From the NCBI GenBank assembly GCA_023634235.1, contig JAMKCF010000040.1, forward strand, positions 62,001-126,000: a stretch of 64,000 bases of DNA. Reading direction: 5' to 3'. The DNA is from Pisaster brevispinus. Its lineage: Eukaryota; Echinodermata; Asteroidea; Forcipulatida; Asteriidae. The translations under genes and the position numbers were made by a program. Every line of letters starts with the position of its first letter. Within the stretch, counting starts at the first letter, position 1. The notes under the pieces were generated by a model. It saw only the letters and a list, made by a program, of their open reading frames with translations, did no database searches and was not told the DNA's origin. Below, piece after piece: positions 23,101 through 36,532 of this stretch.

Positions 23101-26100
23101 CAAAATAAAAGTGCGGTGATTTTGGGAATAAGTCCCGATCTAGGAGGGCTAGAGAGATGATTTCTTTACCTGACTCTGCCTTAGGTATCCCTGCATCCGA
23201 AAATTAGACTTTTACGGCCGTTGCGGGCAGGCTTCACACCGGAAAAGACCAGCAAGCGGGGACACTCCGAAAGCCCCCCAAAACATCAACTTGATTTTGC
23301 TGTAAAAACCACAAATACAAAATAAGGAGGGTCACATCACCCCCAGGGCAATATCGAATCTGCACAATTTTAGTACCACTGTAAAGCCCGTTTCAAGGGC
23401 TCCCTCTCCCGTGAGTTTGGGGTCGCTGACGATTCTGTAGGCGAGGCGAGCGGCCTGGATGTTAGGCCTACCCCTAAGAAAAATTGAAAAAAAAAAAAAA
23501 AAAAAAAAAACCCAGAAGCAAGGTCGTGCCGGCAGGGGTCATGGCCCAAAATAAAAGTGCGGTGAATTTGGGAATAACTCCCGATCTAGGAGGGCTAGAG
23601 GGATGATTTTTTGGCCTGACTCTGCCTTAGGTATCCCTGCATCCGAAAATTAGACTTTTACGGCCGTTGCGGGCAGGCTTCACACCGGAAAAGACCAGCA
23701 AGCGGGGACACTCCGAAAGCCCCGCAAAACATCAACGTGATTTTGCTGTAAAAAGACACAAATACAAAATAAGGAGGGTCACATCACCCCCAGGGCAATA
23801 TCGAATCTGCACAATTTTAGTACCACTGTAAAGCCCGTTTCAAGGGCTCCCTCTCCCGTGAGTTTGGGGTCGCTGACGATTCTGTAGGCGAGGCGAGCGG
23901 CCTGGATGTTAGGCCCACCCCTTAGAGAAATAGGAAAACAAAAACCAGGGGTAATGGCCCAAAATAAAAGTGCGGTGATTTTGGGAATAAGTCCCGATCT
24001 AGGAGGGCTAGAGAGATGATTTCTTTACCTGACTCTGCCTTAGGTATCCCTGCATCCGAAAATTAGACTTTTACGGCCGTTGCGGGCAGGCTTCACACCG
24101 GAAAAGACCAGCAAGCGGGGACACTCCGAAAGCCCCCCAAAACATCAACTTGATTTTGCTGTAAAAAACCACAAATACAAAATAAGGAGGGTCACATCAC
24201 CCCCAGGGCAATATCGAATCTGCACAATTTTAGTACCACTGTAAAGCCCGTTTCAAGGGCTCCCTCTCCCGTGAGTTTGGGGTCGCTGACGATTCTGTAG
24301 GCGAGGCGAGCGGCCTGGATGTTAGGCCTACCCCTAAGAAAAATTGAAAAAAAAAAAAAAAAAAAAAAAACCCAGAAGCAAGGTCGTGCCGGCAGGGGTC
24401 ATGGCCCAAAATAAAAGTGCGGTGAATTTGGGAATAACTCCCGATCTAGGAGGGCTAGAGGGATGATTTTTTGGCCTGACTCTGCCTTAGGTATCCCTGC
24501 ATCCGAAAATTAGACTTTTACGGCCGTTGCGGGCAGGCTTCACACCGGAAAAGACCAGCAAGCGGGGACACTCCGAAAGCCCCGCAAAACATCAACGTGA
24601 TTTTGCTGTAAAAAGACACAAATACAAAATAAGGAGGGTCACATCACCCCCAGGGCAATATCGAATCTGCACAATTTTAGTACCACTGTAAAGCCCGTTT
24701 CAAGGGCTCCCTCTCCCGTGAGTTTGGGGTCGCTGACGATTCTGTAGGCGAGGCGAGCGGCCTGGATGTTAGGCCCACCCCTTAGAGAAATAGGAAAACA
24801 AAAACCAGGGGTAATGGCCCAAAATAAAAGTGCGGTGATTTTGGGAATAAGTCCCGATCTAGGAGGGCTAGAGAGATGATTTCTTTACCTGACTCTGCCT
24901 TAGGTATCCCTGCATCCGAAAATTAGACTTTTACGGCCGTTGCGGGCAGGCTTCACACCGGAAAAGACCAGCAAGCGGGGACACTCCGAAAGCCCCCCAA
25001 AACATCAACTTGATTTTGCTGTAAAAAACCACAAATACAAAATAAGGAGGGTCACATCACCCCCAGGGCAATATCGAATCTGCACAATTTTAGTAACACT
25101 GTAAAGCCCGTTTCAAGGGCTCCCTCTCCCGTGAGTTTGGGGTCGCTGACGATTCTGTAGGCGAGGCGAGCGGCCTGGATGTTAGGCCTACCCCTAAGAA
25201 AAATTGAAAAAAAAAAAAAAAAAAAAAAAAACCAGAAGCAAGGTCGTGCCGGCAGGGGTCATGGCCCAAAATAAAAGTGCGGTGAATTTGGGAATAACTC
25301 CCGATCTAGGAGGGCTAGAGGGATGATTTTTTGGCCTGACTCTGCCTTAGGTATCCCTGCATCCGAAAATTAGACTTTTACGGCCGTTGCGGGCAGGCTT
25401 CACACCGGAAAAGACCAGCAAGCGGGGACACTCCGAAAGCCCCGCAAAACATCAACGTGATTTTGCTGTAAAAAGACACAAATACAAAATAAGGAGGGTC
25501 ACATCACCCCCAGGGCAATATCGAATCTGCACAATTTTAGTACCACTGTAAAGCCCGTTTCAAGGGCTCCCTCTCCCGTGAGTTTGGGGTCGCTGACGAT
25601 TCTGTAGGCGAGGCGAGCGGCCTGGATGTTAGGCCCACCCCTTAGAGAAATAGGAAAACAAAAACCAGGGGTAATGGCCCAAAATAAAAGTGCGGTGATT
25701 TTGGGAATAAGTCCCGATCTAGGAGGGCTAGAGAGATGATTTCTTTACCTGACTCTGCCTTAGGTATCCCTGCATCCGAAAATTAGACTTTTACGGCCGT
25801 TGCGGGCAGGCTTCACACCGGAAAAGACCAGCAAGCGGGGACACTCCGAAAGCCCCCCAAAACATCAACTTGATTTTGCTGTAAAAAACCACAAATACAA
25901 AATAAGGAGGGTCACATCACCCCCAGGGCAATATCGAATCTGCACAATTTTAGTACCACTGTAAAGCCCGTTTCAAGGGCTCCCTCTCCCGTGAGTTTGG
26001 GGTCGCTGACGATTCTGTAGGCGAGGCGAGCGGCCTGGATGTTAGGCCTACCCCTAAGAAAAATTGAAAAAAAAAAAAAAAAAAAAAAAACCCAGAAGCA

Positions 26101-28793
26101 AGGTCGTGCCGGCAGGGGTCATGGCCCAAAATAAAAGTGCGGTGAATTTGGGAATAACTCCCGATCTAGGAGGGCTAGAGGGATGATTTTTTGGCCTGAC
26201 TCTGCCTTAGGTATCCCTGCATCCGAAAATTAGACTTTTACGGCCGTTGCGGGCAGGCTTCACACCGGAAAAGACCAGCAAGCGGGGACACTCCGAAAGC
26301 CCCGCAAAACATCAACGTGATTTTGCTGTAAAAAGACACAAATACAAAATAAGGAGGGTCACATCACCCCCAGGGCAATATCGAATCTGCACAATTTTAG
26401 TACCACTGTAAAGCCCGTTTCAAGGGCTCCCTCTCCCGTGAGTTTGGGGTCGCTGACGATTCTGTAGGCGAGGCGAGCGGCCTGGATGTTAGGCCCACCC
26501 CTTAGAGAAATAGGAAAACAAAAACCAGGGGTAATGGCCCAAAATAAAAGTGCGGTGATTTTGGGAATAAGTCCCGATCTAGGAGGGCTAGAGAGATGAT
26601 TTCTTTACCTGACTCTGCCTTAGGTATCCCTGCATCCGAAAATTAGACTTTTACGGCCGTTGCGGGCAGGCTTCACACCGGAAAAGACCAGCAAGCGGGG
26701 ACACTCCGAAAGCCCCCCAAAACATCAACTTGATTTTGCTGTAAAAAACCACAAATACAAAATAAGGAGGGTCACATCACCCCCAGGGCAATATCGAATC
26801 TGCACAATTTTAGTACCACTGTAAAGCCCGTTTCAAGGGCTCCCTCTCCCGTGAGTTTGGGGTCGCTGACGATTCTGTAGGCGAGGCGAGCGGCCTGGAT
26901 GTTAGGCCTACCCCTAAGAAAAATTGAAAAAAAAAAAAAAAAAAAAAAACCCCAGAAGCAAGGTCGTGCCGGCAGGGGTCATGGCCCAAAATAAAAGTGC
27001 GGTGAATTTGGGAATAACTCCCGATCTAGGAGGGCTAGAGGGATGATTTTTTGGCCTGACTCTGCCTTAGGTATCCCTGCATCCGAAAATTAGACTTTTA
27101 CGGCCGTTGCGGGCAGGCTTCACACCGGAAAAGACCAGCAAGCGGGGACACTCCGAAAGCCCCGCAAAACATCAACGTGATTTTGCTGTAAAAAGACACA
27201 AATACAAAATAAGGAGGGTCACATCACCCCCAGGGCAATATCGAATCTGCACAATTTTAGTACCACTGTAAAGCCCGTTTCAAGGGCTCCCTCTCCCGTG
27301 AGTTTGGGGTCGCTGACGATTCTGTAGGCGAGGCGAGCGGCCTGGATGTTAGGCCCACCCCTTAGAGAAATAGGAAAACAAAAACCAGGGGTAATGGCCC
27401 AAAATAAAAGTGCGGTGATTTTGGGAATAAGTCCCGATCTAGGAGGGCTAGAGAGATGATTTCTTTACCTGACTCTGCCTTAGGTATCCCTGCATCCGAA
27501 AATTAGACTTTTACGGCCGTTGCGGGCAGGCTTCACACCGGAAAAGACCAGCAAGCGGGGACACTCCGAAAGCCCCCCAAAACATCAACTTGATTTTGCT
27601 GTAAAAAACCACAAATACAAAATAAGGAGGGTCACATCACCCCCAGGGCAATATCGAATCTGCACAATTTTAGTACCACTGTAAAGCCCGTTTCAAGGGC
27701 TCCCTCTCCCGTGAGTTTGGGGTCGCTGACGATTCTGTAGGCGAGGCGAGCGGCCTGGATGTTAGGCCTACCCCTAAGAAAAATTGAAAAAAAAAACAAA
27801 AAAAAAAAAACCCAGAAGCAAGGTCGTGCCGGCAGGGGTCATGGCCCAAAATAAAAGTGCGGTGAATTTGGGAATAACTCCCGATCTAGGAGGGCTAGAG
27901 GGATGATTTTTTGGCCTGACTCTGCCTTAGGTATCCCTGCATCCGAAAATTAGACTTTTACGGCCGTTGCGGGCAGGCTTCACACCGGAAAAGACCAGCA
28001 AGCGGGGACACTCCGAAAGCCCCGCAAAACATCAACGTGATTTTGCTGTAAAAAGACACAAATACAAAATAAGGAGGGTCACATCACCCCCAGGGCAATA
28101 TCGAATCTGCACAATTTTAGTACCACTGTAAAGCCCGTTTCAAGGGCTCCCTCTCCCGTGAGTTTGGGGTCGCTGACGATTCTGTAGGCGAGGCGAGCGG
28201 CCTGGATGTTAGGCCCACCCCTTAGAGAAATAGGAAAACAAAAACCAGGGGTAATGGCCCAAAATAAAAGTGCGGTGATTTTGGGAATAAGTCCCGATCT
28301 AGGAGGGCTAGAGAGATGATTTCTTTACCTGACTCTGCCTTAGGTATCCCTGCATCCGAAAATTAGACTTTTACGGCCGTTGCGGGCAGGCTTCACACCG
28401 GAAAAGACCAGCAAGCGGGGACACTCCGAAAGCCCCCCAAAACATCAACTTGATTTTGCTGTAAAAAACCACAAATACAAAATAAGGAGGGTCACATCAC
28501 CCCCAGGGCAATATCGAATCTGCACAATTTTAGTACCACTGTAAAGCCCGTTTCAAGGGCTCCCTCTCCCGTGAGTTTGGGGTCGCTGACGATTCTGTAG
28601 GCGAGGCGAGCGGCCTGGATGTTAGGCCTACCCCTAAGAAAAATTGAAAAAAAAAAAAAAAAAAAAAAAACCCAGAAGCAAGGTCGTGCCGGCAGGGGTC
28701 ATGGCCCAAAATAAAAGTGCGGTGAATTTGGGAATAACTCCCGATCTAGGAGGGCTAGAGGGATGATTTTTTGGCCTGACTCTGCCTTAGGTA

Positions 28794-31700
28794 TCCCTGC
28801 ATCCGAAAATTAGACTTTTACGGCCGTTGCGGGCAGGCTTCACACCGGAAAAGACCAGCAAGCGGGGACACTCCGAAAGCCCCGCAAAACATCAACGTGA
28901 TTTTGCTGTAAAAAGACACAAATACAAAATAAGGAGGGTCACATCACCCCCAGGGCAATATCGAATCTGCACAATTTTAGTACCACTGTAAAGCCCGTTT
29001 CAAGGGCTCCCTCTCCCGTGAGTTTGGGGTCGCTGACGATTCTGTAGGCGAGGCGAGCGGCCTGGATGTTAGGCCCACCCCTTAGAGAAATAGGAAAACA
29101 AAAACCAGGGGTAATGGCCCAAAATAAAAGTGCGGTGATTTTGGGAATAAGTCCCGATCTAGGAGGGCTAGAGAGATGATTTCTTTACCTGACTCTGCCT
29201 TAGGTATCCCTGCATCCGAAAATTAGACTTTTACGGCCGTTGCGGGCAGGCTTCACACCGGAAAAGACCAGCAAGCGGGGACACTCCGAAAGCCCCCCAA
29301 AACATCAACTTGATTTTGCTGTAAAAAACCACAAATACAAAATAAGGAGGGTCACATCACCCCCAGGGCAATATCGAATCTGCACAATTTTAGTACCACT
29401 GTAAAGCCCGTTTCAAGGGCTCCCTCTCCCGTGAGTTTGGGGTCGCTGACGATTCTGTAGGCGAGGCGAGCGGCCTGGATGTTAGGCCTACCCCTAAGAA
29501 AAATTGAAAAAAAAAAAAAAAAAAAAAAAACCCAGAAGCAAGGTCGTGCCGGTAGGGGTCATGGCCCAAAATAAAAGTGCGGTGAATTTGGGAATAACTC
29601 CCGATCTAGGAGGGCTAGAGGGATGATTTTTTGGCCTGACTCTGCCTTAGGTATCCCTGCATCCGAAAATTAGACTTTTACGGCCGTTGCGGGCAGGCTT
29701 CACACCGGAAAAGACCAGCAAGCGGGGACACTCCGAAAGCCCCGCAAAACATCAACGTGATTTTGCTGTAAAAAGACACAAATACAAAATAAGGAGGGTC
29801 ACATCACCCCCAGGGCAATATCGAATCTGCACAATTTTAGTACCACTGTAAAGCCCGTTTCAAGGGCTCCCTCTCCCGTGAGTTTGGGGTCGCTGACGAT
29901 TCTGTAGGCGAGGCGAGCGGCCTGGATGTTAGGCCCACCCCTTAGAGAAATAGGAAAACAAAAACCAGGGGTAATGGCCCAAAATAAAAGTGCGGTGATT
30001 TTGGGAATAAGTCCCGATCTAGGAGGGCTAGAGAGATGATTTCTTTACCTGACTCTGCCTTAGGTATCCCTGCATCCGAAAATTAGACTTTTACGGCCGT
30101 TGCGGGCAGGCTTCACACCGGAAAAGACCAGCAAGCGGGGACACTCCGAAAGCCCCCCAAAACATCAACTTGATTTTGCTGTAAAAAACCACAAATACAA
30201 AATAAGGAGGGTCACATCACCCCCAGGGCAATATCGAATCTGCACAATTTTAGTACCACTGTAAAGCCCGTTTCAAGGGCTCCCTCTCCCGTGAGTTTGG
30301 GGTCGCTGACGATTCTGTAGGCGAGGCGAGCGGCCTGGATGTTAGGCCTACCCCTAAGAAAAATTGAAAAAAAAAAAAAAAAAAAAAAACCCCAGAAGCA
30401 AGGTCGTGCCGGCAGGGGTCATGGCCCAAAATAAAAGTGCGGTGAATTTGGGAATAACTCCCGATCTAGGAGGGCTAGAGGGATGATTTTTTGGCCTGAC
30501 TCTGCCTTAGGTATCCCTGCATCCGAAAATTAGACTTTTACGGCCGTTGCGGGCAGGCTTCACACCGGAAAAGACCAGCAAGCGGGGACACTCCGAAAGC
30601 CCCGCAAAACATCAACGTGATTTTGCTGTAAAAAGACACAAATACAAAATAAGGAGGGTCACATCACCCCCAGGGCAATATCGAATCTGCACAATTTTAG
30701 TACCACTGTAAAGCCCGTTTCAAGGGCTCCCTCTCCCGTGAGTTTGGGGTCGCTGACGATTCTGTAGGCGAGGCGAGCGGCCTGGATGTTAGGCCCACCC
30801 CTTAGAGAAATAGGAAAACAAAAACCAGGGGTAATGGCCCAAAATAAAAGTGCGGTGATTTTGGGAATAAGTCCCGATCTAGGAGGGCTAGAGAGATGAT
30901 TTCTTTACCTGACTCTGCCTTAGGTATCCCTGCATCCGAAAATTAGACTTTTACGGCCGTTGCGGGCAGGCTTCACACCGGAAAAGACCAGCAAGCGGGG
31001 ACACTCCGAAAGCCCCCCAAAACATCAACTTGATTTTGCTGTAAAAAACCACAAATACAAAATAAGGAGGGTCACATCACCCCCAGGGCAATATCGAATC
31101 TGCACAATTTTAGTACCACTGTAAAGCCCGTTTCAAGGGCTCCCTCTCCCGTGAGTTTGGGGTCGCTGACGATTCTGTAGGCGAGGCGAGCGGCCTGGAT
31201 GTTAGGCCTACCCCTAAGAAAAATTGAAAAAAAAAAAAAAAAAAAAAAAACCCAGAAGCAAGGTCGTGCCGGTAGGGGTCATGGCCCAAAATAAAAGTGC
31301 GGTGAATTTGGGAATAACTCCCGATCTAGGAGGGCTAGAGGGATGATTTTTTGGCCTGACTCTGCCTTAGGTATCCCTGCATCCGAAAATTAGACTTTTA
31401 CGGCCGTTGCGGGCAGGCTTCACACCGGAAAAGACCAGCAAGCGGGGACACTCCGAAAGCCCCGCAAAACATCAACGTGATTTTGCTGTAAAAAGACACA
31501 AATACAAAATAAGGAGGGTCACATCACCCCCAGGGCAATATCGAATCTGCACAATTTTAGTACCACTGTAAAGCCCGTTTCAAGGGCTCCCTCTCCCGTG
31601 AGTTTGGGGTCGCTGACGATTCTGTAGGCGAGGCGAGCGGCCTGGATGTTAGGCCCACCCCTTAGAGAAATAGGAAAACAAAAACCAGGGGTAATGGCCC

Positions 31701-32232
31701 AAAATAAAAGTGCGGTGATTTTGGGAATAAGTCCCGATCTAGGAGGGCTAGAGAGATGATTTCTTTACCTGACTCTGCCTTAGGTATCCCTGCATCCGAA
31801 AATTAGACTTTTACGGCCGTTGCGGGCAGGCTTCACACCGGAAAAGACCAGCAAGCGGGGACACTCCGAAAGCCCCCCAAAACATCAACTTGATTTTGCT
31901 GTAAAAAACCACAAATACAAAATAAGGAGGGTCACATCACCCCCAGGGCAATATCGAATCTGCACAATTTTAGTACCACTGTAAAGCCCGTTTCAAGGGC
32001 TCCCTCTCCCGTGAGTTTGGGGTCGCTGACGATTCTGTAGGCGAGGCGAGCGGCCTGGATGTTAGGCCTACCCCTAAGAAAAATTGAAAAAAAAAAAAAA
32101 AAAAAAAACCCCAGAAGCAAGGTCGTGCCGGCAGGGGTCATGGCCCAAAATAAAAGTGCGGTGAATTTGGGAATAACTCCCGATCTAGGAGGGCTAGAGG
32201 GATGATTTTTTGGCCTGACTCTGCCTTAGGTA
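28794..32232. repeat. Tandem duplication of a two-dimer block (2 x about 1.72 kb)
   Basis: B 29207 and B 30927, exactly 1720 bp apart, share CCGGTAGGGG in place of CCGGCAGGGG. The B that follows each (30067 and 31787) shares the CCCC ending of the A-tract. The block 28794-30513 is therefore repeated as 30514-32232 with a four-monomer period. Confidence 0.75.
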
Positions 32233-34366
32233 TCCCTGCATCCGAAAATTAGACTTTTACGGCCGTTGCGGGCAGGCTTCACACCGGAAAAGACCAGCAA
32301 GCGGGGACACTCCGAAAGCCCCGCAAAACATCAACGTGATTTTGCTGTAAAAAGACACAAATACAAAATAAGGAGGGTCACATCACCCCCAGGGCAATAT
32401 CGAATCTGCACAATTTTAGTACCACTGTAAAGCCCGTTTCAAGGGCTCCCTCTCCCGTGAGTTTGGGGTCGCTGACGATTCTGTAGGCGAGGCGAGCGGC
32501 CTGGATGTTAGGCCCACCCCTTAGAGAAATAGGAAAACAAAAACCAGGGGTAATGGCCCAAAATAAAAGTGCGGTGATTTTGGGAATAAGTCCCGATCTA
32601 GGAGGGCTAGAGAGATGATTTCTTTACCTGACTCTGCCTTAGGTATCCCTGCATCCGAAAATTAGACTTTTACGGCCGTTGCGGGCAGGCTTCACACCGG
32701 AAAAGACCAGCAAGCGGGGACACTCCGAAAGCCCCCCAAAACATCAACTTGATTTTGCTGTAAAAAACCACAAATACAAAATAAGGAGGGTCACATCACC
32801 CCCAGGGCAATATCGAATCTGCACAATTTTAGTACCACTGTAAAGCCCGTTTCAAGGGCTCCCTCTCCCGTGAGTTTGGGGTCGCTGACGATTCTGTAGG
32901 CGAGGCGAGCGGCCTGGATGTTAGGCCTACCCCTAAGAAAAATTGAAAAAAAAACAAAAAAAAAAAAAACCCAGAAGCAAGGTCGTGCCGGCAGGGGTCA
33001 TGGCCCAAAATAAAAGTGCGGTGAATTTGGGAATAACTCCCGATCTAGGAGGGCTAGAGGGATGATTTTTTGGCCTGACTCTGCCTTAGGTATCCCTGCA
33101 TCCGAAAATTAGACTTTTACGGCCGTTGCGGGCAGGCTTCACACCGGAAAAGACCAGCAAGCGGGGACACTCCGAAAGCCCCGCAAAACATCAACGTGAT
33201 TTTGCTGTAAAAAGACACAAATACAAAATAAGGAGGGTCACATCACCCCCAGGGCAATATCGAATCTGCACAATTTTAGTACCACTGTAAAGCCCGTTTC
33301 AAGGGCTCCCTCTCCCGTGAGTTTGGGGTCGCTGACGATTCTGTAGGCGAGGCGAGCGGCCTGGATGTTAGGCCCACCCCTTAGAGAAATAGGAAAACAA
33401 AAACCAGGGGTAATGGCCCAAAATAAAAGTGCGGTGATTTTGGGAATAAGTCCCGATCTAGGAGGGCTAGAGAGATGATTTCTTTACCTGACTCTGCCTT
33501 AGGTATCCCTGCATCCGAAAATTAGACTTTTACGGCCGTTGCGGGCAGGCTTCACACCGGAAAAGACCAGCAAGCGGGGACACTCCGAAAGCCCCCCAAA
33601 ACATCAACTTGATTTTGCTGTAAAAAACCACAAATACAAAATAAGGAGGGTCACATCACCCCCAGGGCAATATCGAATCTGCACAATTTTAGTACCACTG
33701 TAAAGCCCGTTTCAAGGGCTCCCTCTCCCGTGAGTTTGGGGTCGCTGACGATTCTGTAGGCGAGGCGAGCGGCCTGGATGTTAGGCCTACCCCTAAGAAA
33801 AATTGAAAAAAAAAAAAAAAAAAAAAAAAACCCAGAAGCAAGGTCGTGCCGGCAGGGGTCATGGCCCAAAATAAAAGTGCGGTGAATTTGGGAATAACTC
33901 CCGATCTAGGAGGGCTAGAGGGATGATTTTTTGGCCTGACTCTGCCTTAGGTATCCCTGCATCCGAAAATTAGACTTTTACGGCCGTTGCGGGCAGGCTT
34001 CACACCGGAAAAGACCAGCAAGCGGGGACACTCCGAAAGCCCCGCAAAACATCAACGTGATTTTGCTGTAAAAAGACACAAATACAAAATAAGGAGGGTC
34101 ACATCACCCCCAGGGCAATATCGAATCTGCACAATTTTAGTACCACTGTAAAGCCCGTTTCAAGGGCTCCCTCTCCCGTGAGTTTGGGGTCGCTGACGAT
34201 TCTGTAGGCGAGGCGAGCGGCCTGGATGTTAGGCCCACCCCTTAGAGAAATAGGAAAACAAAAACCAGGGGTAATGGCCCAAAATAAAAGTGCGGTGATT
34301 TTGGGAATAAGTCCCGATCTAGGAGGGCTAGAGAGATGATTTCTTTACCTGACTCTGCCTTAGGTA

Positions 34367-35259
34367 TCCCTGCATCCGAAAATTAGACTTTTACGGCCGT
34401 TGCGGGCAGGCTTCACACCGGAAAAGACCAGCAAGCGGGGACACTCCGAAAGCCCCCCAAAACATCAACTTGATTTTGCTGTAAAAAACCACAAATACAA
34501 AATAAGGAGGGTCACATCACCCCCAGGGCAATATCGAATCTGCACAATTTTAGTACCACTGTAAAGCCCGTTTCAAGGGCTCCCTCTCCCGTGAGTTTGG
34601 GGTCGCTGACGATTCTGTAGGCGAGGCGAGCGGCCTGGATGTTAGGCCTACCCCTAAGAAAAATTGAAAAAAAAAAAAAAAAAAAAAAACCCAGAAGCAA
34701 GGTCGTGCCGGCAGGGGTCATGGCCCAAAATAAAAGTGCGGTGAATTTGGGAATAACTCCCGATCTAGGAGGGCTAGAGGGATGATTTTTTGGCCTGACT
34801 CTGCCTTAGGTATCCCTGCATCCGAAAATTAGACTTTTACGGCCGTTGCGGGCAGGCTTCACACCGGAAAAGACCAGCAAGCGGGGACACTCCGAAAGCC
34901 CCCCAAAACATCAACTTGATTTTGCTGTAAAAAACCACAAATACAAAATAAGGAGGGTCACATCACCCCCAGGGCAATATCGAATCTGCACAATTTTAGT
35001 ACCACTGTAAAGCCCGTTTCAAGGGCTCCCTCTCCCGTGAGTTTGGGGTCGCTGACGATTCTGTAGGCGAGGCGAGCGGCCTGGATGTTAGGCCTACCCC
35101 TAAGAAAAATTGAAAAAAAAAAAAAAAAAAAAAAAAACCCAGAAGCAAGGTCGTGCCGGCAGGGGTCATGGCCCAAAATAAAAGTGCGGTGAATTTGGGA
35201 ATAACTCCGATCTAGGAGGGCTAGAGGGATGATTTTTTGGCCTGACTCTGCCTTAGGTA
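34367..35259. repeat. BB doublet (two complete B monomers)
   Basis: B 34367 has a normal B tail and is followed directly by B 34813, with no A between them. The exchange is confined to the shared segment 34794-34902. B 34813 also lacks one C in AACTCCGATC, a private deletion. Confidence 0.93.
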
Positions 35260-36120
35260 TCCCTGCATCCGAAAATTAGACTTTTACGGCCGTTGCGGGC
35301 AGGCTTCACACCGGAAAAGACCAGCAAGCGGGGACACTCCGAAAGCCCCGCAAAACATCAACGTGATTTTGCTGTAAAAAGACACAAATACAAAATAAGG
35401 AGGGTCACATCACCCCCAGGGCAATATCGAATCTGCACAATTTTAGTACCACTGTAAAGCCCGTTTCAAGGGCTCCCTCTCCCGTGAGTTTGGGGTCGCT
35501 GACGATTCTGTAGGCGAGGCGAGCGGCCTGGATGTTAGGCCCACCCCTTAGAGAAATAGGAAAACAAAAACCAGGGGTAATGGCCCAAAATAAAAGTGCG
35601 GTGATTTTGGGAATAAGTCCCGATCTAGGAGGGCTAGAGAGATGATTTCTTTACCTGACTCTGCCTTAGGTATCCCTGCATCCGAAAATTAGACTTTTAC
35701 GGCCGTTGCGGGCAGGCTTCACACCGGAAAAGACCAGCAAGCGGGGACACTCCGAAAGCCCCCCAAAACATCAACTTGATTTTGCTGTAAAAAACCACAA
35801 ATACAAAATAAGGAGGGTCACATCACCCCCAGGGCAATATCGAATCTGCACAATTTTAGTACCACTGTAAAGCCCGTTTCAAGGGCTCCCTCTCCCGTGA
35901 GTTTGGGGTCGCTGACGATTCTGTAGGCGAGGCGAGCGGCCTGGATGTTAGGCCTACCCCTAAGAAAAATTGAAAAAAAAAAAAAAAAAAAAAAAAACCC
36001 AGAAGCAAGGTCGTGCCGGCAGGGGTCATGGCCCAAAATAAAAGTGCGGTGAATTTGGGAATAACTCCCGATCTAGGAGGGCTAGAGGGATGATTTTTTG
36101 GCCTGACTCTGCCTTAGGTA

Positions 36121-36532
36121 TCCCTGCATCCGAAAATTAGACTTTTACGGCCGTTGCGGGCAGGCTTCACACCGGAAAAGACCAGCAAGCGGGGACACTC
36201 CGAAAGCCCCGCAAAACATCAACGTGATTTTGCTGTAAAAAACACAAATACAAAATAAGGAGGGTCACATCACCCCCAGGGCAATATCGAATCTGCACAA
36301 TTTTAGTACCACTGTAAAGCCCGTTTCAAGGGCTCCCTCTCCCGTGAGTTTGGGGTCGCTGACGATTCTGTAGGCGAGGCGAGCGGCCTGGATGTTAGGC
36401 CTACCCCTTAGAGAAATAGGAAAACAAAAACCAGGGGTAATGGCCCAAAATAAAAGTGCGGTGAATTTGGGAATAACTCCCGATCTAGGAGGGCTAGAGA
36501 GATGATTTCTTTACCTGACTCTGCCTTAGGTA
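36121..36532. repeat. Mosaic A monomer with two B patches (412 bp)
   Basis: The monomer is A at 91, 104 and in TTAGAGAAATAGG, but shows the B state CCTACCCC at 36402 and the B states GAATTT and AACTCC at 36465-36477. It then returns to the A tail AGAGAGATGATTTCTTTACC. The second patch is bounded by A markers on both sides and is short (13 bp minimum, about 60 bp maximum), which fits gene conversion better than crossing over. It also lacks one base near 122, like A 3442. Confidence 0.85.
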
